Of a DNA stretch of 64,000 bases, positions 58,090 through 64,000 are shown piece after piece. A model generated the notes under the pieces. The model was not told where the DNA came from. It did no database searches and worked only from the letters and a program-made list of their open reading frames with translations. Location: the NCBI RefSeq assembly GCF_003597395.2, contig NC_133777.1, positions 62,402,236 to 62,466,235 of the forward strand, in the 5' to 3' direction. Within the stretch, counting starts at the first letter, position 1. Each line of letters begins with the position of its first letter. Made by a program: the position numbers and the translations under genes. The DNA comes from Chelonoidis abingdonii (taxonomy: Eukaryota; Chordata; Testudines; Testudinidae).

Positions 58090-58215
58090 ACTCCCTTAGA
58101 TTCAGCAAATACTTATGCACATGCTTAACTTCCAACTGTCATTTGGGTTTCAATGGGTCTACTCATGATAGTAAAGTTAAGCACCCGCAGAAGTGTTTGC
58201 AGGCTCTGGACCTTA
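58090..58215. repeat. Foldback-type repeat with CACATGCTTAAC arms
   Basis: 'attcagcaaatacttatgca', 'catgcttaacttccaac', 'caatgggtctactcatga' and 'taaagttaagcacccgc' form the imperfect palindrome typical of one dispersed sauropsid repeat. Confidence 0.55.
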
Positions 58216-60970
58216 GCATTTAAAGGGCACCAATTACACAGTGATGTTCACACCATATTTAAGTAAAGGGGGGGGGGTGCTGATGTCATTTTTTGGCTAG
58301 AGATATTTTTCTGTTATACTGTGATAGCTCTTGGCTCCAGAGAAGAAATACAACTTTTGAAAAATGGACATCGTAGCTTTTAAAGAATAGAGGAAAAAGG
58401 CAGAGACCTTGTAAAATTGCAGAATATTTTATTTTTCCCCACCTCTACCATTTTATTACATCCCTATTGCTAAAGCAAAGTTGTTTCTCCCCCCCTCCCA
58501 GCTCCCCATTCCTAAGGATGATAAATATACTTTCACTCTAATGTCAACTGCCCTAGCACCAGCAGCTCCTATGTATGTCAGGCACTGATGAGAGAACATG
58601 CAGTGAAATCATAAAAACACAGAGTTTAATTTAGCTCTGTTAAAAATCCTAACAGGTGCCTACAGAGCATGCTCCAAAGTGATTTTTAAATTATTATTCT
58701 TTTATTATTATATTTCCTTTAAATCAGATAAAGGCACTAGTTTCTATCGAGGGTCTATCAATTCCAAATTTCAAACAGCAACCATTTTTGTAGTAGCTAA
58801 TTATTTTCAATGAGCAGTTTGGCCATCTCTGACCATTTAAAAGCAACAAACCACATCAAAACACTGTGAGAAGGATGTACCATTTTGACCCTAAGGGTCT
58901 GTAGAAATCTTGGTATATAAAACCAAGGAAGTGGGTTTTTTTGAGAGAAATGCTCTTGTTCCTTTGTTTATTGGTTGACTTTCCACAGGGAATAAAACAG
59001 ACTGACCAGCCCTTTGATCCCCTTATTTTTGACTGTATCACATTCACTCGGCATCAGTTCCTGACCTGTGTGTAAGTAACAGTGATGTTTACAGTATGAA
59101 GAGCAGTAATTTTGTATACATACATCCAATTCACGCCTGTTACTAGAATTATTTGACTATCTACTTTCTGAACTTTAAGAAATTGGAATGATGTATGGAT
59201 ATTAACAATAGGGAAATAAAAATAGTAATTTTTAACCCTGTGATCAATCTGGTCCAGCACATGAATAGCTTCATTTAATCATTATCAAAACATATTTTAG
59301 AAAAATTAAAATGTGCTTATATGGAGCAATACTGAATCAGTAAATGAGCCAGGCACTGTTATCCTTATAAATATTATGTGGTTTTAGTATTCTATCTGCA
59401 GAGGGGAATGCTGCACTGTCCTAGGATGTTTTCATCGTTGTCTAGCATGTGGGAATTTAGAAGTCTACTTTTCCAATATGTTATGTCTGCAGATTAGAAG
59501 AGACACAGACTCATCCTTGACCAGGAAGCTCCTGGCTCCATTCTCATTAGGGCAGATTGATCAGCTTATACTGATTACAGGAAATGACTGTTAACTGGGT
59601 GAATAAATAACACATCTGTATGCAGGGATAATCTTAAGATTTACAACTGCCTCCTCCAAAAATGATGTAGATAGCTGGGGGAGGGAGGGATGTTCCATTT
59701 GATCACAAACAGGTTATGTTTATTTCTTATTAACCTGTCTTTGATGGCGTTTTATTTTCTAATTTACACAAAGGAAAAATTAAGTATTAAAACTGTTCAT
59801 TGAAAGTTTCCCATAACAGAACGAATAGAGCACATTCTGTATAGAACTCACGATAATTAGCATATATTGAAAACAAACAATAGCATAAGGCTTATAAAAC
59901 ATGCCAGTCATTAGTCACATTGGGTCTGATTCAGATCATTGAGAGTCTTTTTATTGACTTCACTAGGCATTGGATCACTCTAATGCTGTGGCACAGTGGG
60001 CACCATTACAGACTGTCCTCTCAGATTAGCAGCAACTAAGATATCACTAAATAGTCAATCACCTGAGCCAAACATCTAAACTTCAAGGACATTTCATACC
60101 ACCATGCAGAACACACTTACTATAATCATCACCAAAAAGAGATAAGGTAAGAGACAGAGATATCAGTTCATGATGTTAACAGATATCTTCCTCAGTAGTA
60201 ATGTGGGGGGGAGGGGGGCACGCAGGAGTCTCTGAGACCTTTTAGTAAACTTAGAATATTTTCTAACTTTGATTTTCAAATCTCAGAATCTGTTGATATT
60301 TTTCTCACTTTTTAAATGTCTTTCAAGTAATCCATTTATATGCGAATTGTCATAACCCACCTTAAAATTCCTAGTGTTATTTGATCTCCTTTCTCCAACC
60401 TGAGTCAGCATAATATTTCAGTGTCCACCACACTACATTCTTCACGTGATAGCATTCTTTGCTTTCCAAAAGCGGGACTAAACCTTAAGTAGAAAGATGG
60501 ATAAAATGAATATTACTGTATAGTGAATTTGTGCAGCAACATGTTGTTTATAGTAAAATTCTCACCTCCATTTGCTTTTGCTGTTTATTATAATTTAATA
60601 GGTTTTTCATTCAGTTTGTAAAGTGCCCCTTTTTAGCTTCTAGCTGCTGGATGACACCATCTGTGATTTCCAATTAAATTACATTAAATGAAAATTCAAT
60701 CAACAAAAAGATTGTTGCTTCTACAACTTCACGGTGGGCTTTGGGAACATATCTGTGTAATACGTCTTTCACAGAATAAGTGCGATCTCTGTTTAAGTCA
60801 GTTGTAGATTTCCCAGAGAATTATTTACTGGACATGCGCTATTTCCAATGTAATGTACATGGTTTTTTATTAATTGTCATCAATGACTGTCTCAGCCTCT
60901 CTCAGCAACAGGCAGTCAGAGGGACCTCTTCATCACGCTTTAGCTAGAAACCTGTCTCAAAAAGATAATA
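58216..60970. other. About 2.7 kb without a recognised gene
   Basis: Nothing exon-like. A short foldback fragment ('gggtctgattcagatcattg') lies at 59925-59990. A G-rich run is at 58268-58276. Confidence 0.35.
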
Positions 60971-60972
60971 AC

Positions 60973-61152
60973 TGGAGATATACCAATCTCCTAGAACTGG
61001 AAGGGACTTTGAAAGGTTGTCAAGTCCAGCCTCCTGCCTTCACTAGCAGGACCACGTACTGATTTTGCCCCAGATGCTCCCCTCAAAGATTGAACACACA
61101 ACCCTGGGTTTAGCAGGCCAATATTCAAACCACTGAGCTATCCCTCCCCCCA
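60973..61152 (-). mobile_element. tRNA-derived SINE with CR1-like 3' tail
   Basis: Read on the minus strand, it starts GGGGGGAGGGATAGCTCAGTGG (A box TAGCTCAGTGG, complement of 61130-61140). It continues with GTTTGAATATTGGCCTGC, a B-box-like GTGTGTTCAATCT (complement of about 61085-61097), and a spacer. It ends with GGTCCTGCTAGTGAAGGCAG, GGCTGGACTTGACAACC and CCAGTTCTAGGAGATTGG, the typical CR1-related tail that lets LINE machinery mobilise it. This layout is a hallmark of turtle tRNA SINEs. No clean target duplication seen. Confidence 0.88.
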
Positions 61153-61159
61153 GCCTTGT

Positions 61160-63485
61160 TGTCATGGTCCCAAAGCGGAAAACACTTACTTGAGTGAGTA
61201 GTCCCACTGAATACAACTACGAACTGCTCAGAGTGAGCCAGGATTCGCAGGATAAAATGCTGCATACACTACATGGGGATTTTGTTTGAAATTTGGAGAA
61301 TTGACTATGTGATACATCTGTTCATTTCTTCATTCTTGCAGTGACTCTCATTTCCCATTGTGGTTAGGGTGTAAGATTGATGCTATAAAACAGACATAAA
61401 TGAATTACCTAAAAATGATTGTTGTATTTCTCAGGAAAAAGAGATGTTCACTCCTTCTGCCATTCTCTCTCTCTCTCTTCTGAGGTGCATGTCATTACCC
61501 TGTGTTCTCATTTCCCATAACCATATTATAATTTTACTCTTTAACCAGTTCATAACAGGAAGTGTAAGGACTTAGAGTTTGACAAAATACCAGTAAAAAT
61601 ATCCCTAGGGAAAGGTCTAAGTGGTCAAAGCCAGGAAATGTGGTTTATATTATTATCTCTGAGCTGACATTTTGTTCCCCTTCCCCATACTCATGAGTAA
61701 ACATATCTAAAGCAAAAAAGAAGAAATTAATTTCCCCCTCTGCATTGAGCATTACAGCTGTGTTTATTTCTCTCTGCCTTCTCTTATAGGGTTTTCCATT
61801 AGCAATTTAAAATTAGGCCATGGGACAACTGCCTGAGACCAAGAGAAAGAGATTGTAACCAAATCATGTACACCATGACAACTTTCAAAAACAGAAACTC
61901 TGATGATATGAAAATAATCCTTGCACTTCCCAATGTGCACCTTGAGAAATGAGGGGCCAATGCCGGATCCTACTGGGGGTTGCTGGTATCCCTCATCATT
62001 ACTTTTTCCTCCTTATTTAAACAAAATTTGAATTTACAGTACCTTTATAGATTATTTTGACAGGGAAACTTTATAACTAGTTTTGGAGATTTATGTTTTT
62101 GTCGGTCAAAAACTATTTGAAGTCCTCAGCTAATAGGGACTGCTGCATAGATAATAGTATGTCATCATATAATGTTCAGGGAAGCAATCCTTGGCTCTGA
62201 GAACTTATACAAGCACAACAGGAGTTATTTTATGACAGCATAATTCATTCTTATTTTTCTATTTAATACCAAACACCAAATCCTCTTTTCAGGTTGGCTT
62301 TTGGGTTTACAGGAATTTATTAATACATTATTTCAGAAAAAAATAACCATCCCCAAAGCCATATATGGAATACATTTCCCACTTATAATATACGACTACT
62401 AGACACTTTCTAGAGCATGATACCACAACATGTAAACACTCCACACAAGTTAGCAGAATCATAATGGATATTTACAAAGGGGCAAAATTAAGATTGCACA
62501 GGTGACTTAATTTTAGCATTTTCTAACAATTGAGTGCTTGACTTTTATAATCTTATCTATGTTCTCTTAATAAAATTCTTTGGGTTGAGCTCAGTGTGCA
62601 TGTGTTTGTATATGTGTTCCATTTAAATACTGACGAATGTCATATTCAGCATAAGAGTTCTGGAAAGTAAAAAAAAACCTTTACAGCCTGATCCAAAGCC
62701 TATTGAAATCAATGGGAGCAGATTATGGCTTTCAGGTACAGGCTGCATAGGAGGCAAACCAGTAAAATTATATGATTCTGTACCAACACAAATGATAAGA
62801 AAAACTTTTGATGCAGATGGGAAACTATTCAGAATCTGGCCCAGGTTATAGAAGAAAGCATATGAGTCACCTTCTTGTCTAAACAGTGGAGCTGACAGTA
62901 AATAAATATCCCTACTTGTGGGTCAGTAAGTACTATCTTGTTCCCGGATGCCATGATATACAAGGGGTGACTGAGATTTCTCTGTCTCTAGAATACTTAG
63001 GTACTTGCAGGTGGATCAGTTTTATTAAACTAGTCTGATGGCATCAGGAAACTGATACTTGCTGATAGCACAAGACTAAAATAAGAGTGCATTACACATC
63101 ATGTACTAAAGAAAGCTGGAGGCATTACAAAATGGCTGGAGAAATCTCCAGCATTAATATTTGATTCAAGATCTTTTAGTTGTCTATGGCATATTTTGAT
63201 TGAGTAGGCATGTAAGTATATTTATTTATTTTTAGATTTATAGAAGTGTGCCCAGATATTTCTCAGGGCACCAGTATGGCATCTAATAAAATATACCATA
63301 CAGTTTAAACCTCTTTTTATCACAGAAAAGACAAGGCACTGCCACCTCACCCTAATCAAAGATTAACCCTCTCCAAATACCCCTCTTGACAGAAGAGGTG
63401 AAAGAGGTATAATAGCACACCTAGGGATTAAATCAAAGAATGCACTTTTCAGAGTGGAGAACCTTCACTGCCAACACCCTGCCAA
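61160..63485. other. Unannotated noncoding stretch
   Basis: No gene. (CT)n occurs near 61466-61480. 'ccaaagcctattgaaatcaa' at about 62693 is a foldback-repeat fragment. Confidence 0.35.
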
Positions 63486-63489
63486 CAGA

Positions 63490-63920
63490 TTGTTAAATCT
63501 AGGATAGCATGGGGGTGAAAGGTAGCTTCACAAAGAGTCAGGAGCTAGGCGTGTGTTTCCTAGCCTATGGGTTTGGATCTCTCCAAATGAAGGTGAGGCA
63601 ACAGTCTTGTCCATGTACTCAGGGTCTAACTGATCACTATATTTGGGGGCAGGAAGGAATTTCCCCTCAGATCAGATTGGCAGAGACTCTGGGGGGGGAT
63701 TCACCTTCCTCTGCAGCATGGGTCACTTGCAAGTGTAAATGGTGGATTCTCTGTAACTTGAAGCCTTTACATCATGATTTGAGGACTTCAGTAACTCAGC
63801 CAGAGATTATGGGCCTATTACAAGGGTGGGTGCGTGAGATTCTGTGGCTGCAATGTGCAGGAGGTCAAATTAGATGATCATGATGATCCATTCTGACCTT
63901 AAAGTCTAGGAGTCTACGAG
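63490..63920 (+). mobile_element. CR1 LINE 3' end
   Basis: 'ctcagggtctaactgatcac', 'gggggcaggaaggaatttcc', 'agattggcagagactctggg', 'caccttcctctgcagcatgg', 'gtcacttgcaagtg', 'catgatttgaggacttcagt', 'gtgagattctgtggctgcaa' and 'gaggtcaaattagatgatca' follow reptilian CR1 order to the end, 'ttctgaccttaaagtctagg' with an 'agtctacgag' tail. The 122-codon frame at 63509-63877 is repeat-derived. Confidence 0.88.
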
Positions 63921-64000
63921 CTGTAGCTGAATGTGATTCCTGATGCACCTGAGCCTTCAGTATGGGGTGGCGAACAGAACAAAGGGAGGCTCTGAATGCC
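63921..64000. other. Right edge, no feature seen
   Basis: Eighty bases without a recognised feature. Confidence 0.4.

Noticed and set aside
63509..63877. 122-codon plus-strand frame
   Set aside because: It lies within a CR1 3' end and translates noncoding repeat.
1..64000. CRISPR array, operons, bacterial or phage origin
   Set aside because: No spaced direct repeats, no dense coding, and vertebrate mobile elements throughout.

Overview
This is a gene-poor stretch of vertebrate nuclear DNA, most likely from a turtle (a sauropsid at least). The repeats point that way: CR1 LINE 3' ends, a tRNA-derived SINE with a CR1-like tail, MIR/CORE-SINE relics, several hAT-type palindromic elements, and short retroposed elements carrying decayed hammerhead-ribozyme-like cores of the kind linked to Penelope-like retroelements. 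The turtle assignment is inference from familiarity with these families, not from a search. I could not identify any host protein-coding exon, rRNA or functional tRNA.

The only long meaningful reading frame is at 17454-18782 (+). It is the C-terminal third of a non-LTR retrotransposon of the R2/NeSL/R4/Hero group. It keeps the post-RT region, a CCHC zinc knuckle and a restriction-like endonuclease. The copy is 5'-truncated, so the catalytic reverse transcriptase motifs are missing, but the remaining 1.3 kb is open to its natural stop. It sits between TA-rich simple sequences.

Layout. 1-4.3 kb: AT-rich sequence, a CR1 3' end (about 1225-1715), a weak TATA/first-exon candidate near 2440-2680, and a MIR/L2-like relic. 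4.6-12.8 kb: a hammerhead-family relic, a 397-bp hAT-type element with a perfect 8-bp target duplication (6202-6598), then about 6 kb without recognised repeats, then a 123-bp hAT-type element. 13-19 kb: MIR, a TA-flanked palindromic element, another hammerhead-like relic and the R2-group element. 20-32 kb: an inverted-arm hammerhead-family element with a 12-bp target duplication, CR1-type fragments, AT-rich foldback elements, a Z-DNA-prone CG/CA tract, a GTCAG-rich repeat and a CpG-rich palindromic repeat with a perfect 15-bp hairpin. 33-48 kb: mostly unique AT-rich sequence with MIR/L2 relics and possible conserved noncoding elements. 49-52 kb: a dense cluster of hAT-type elements, including one apparently inserted near the end of another. 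52-64 kb: mostly unique sequence, a tRNA-derived SINE at about 61 kb and a CR1 3' end near the right edge.

No operon or pathway structure applies. The window reads as intergenic or long-intron DNA. Any cellular function probably lies in cis-regulatory elements, for which I can offer only composition-based candidates.
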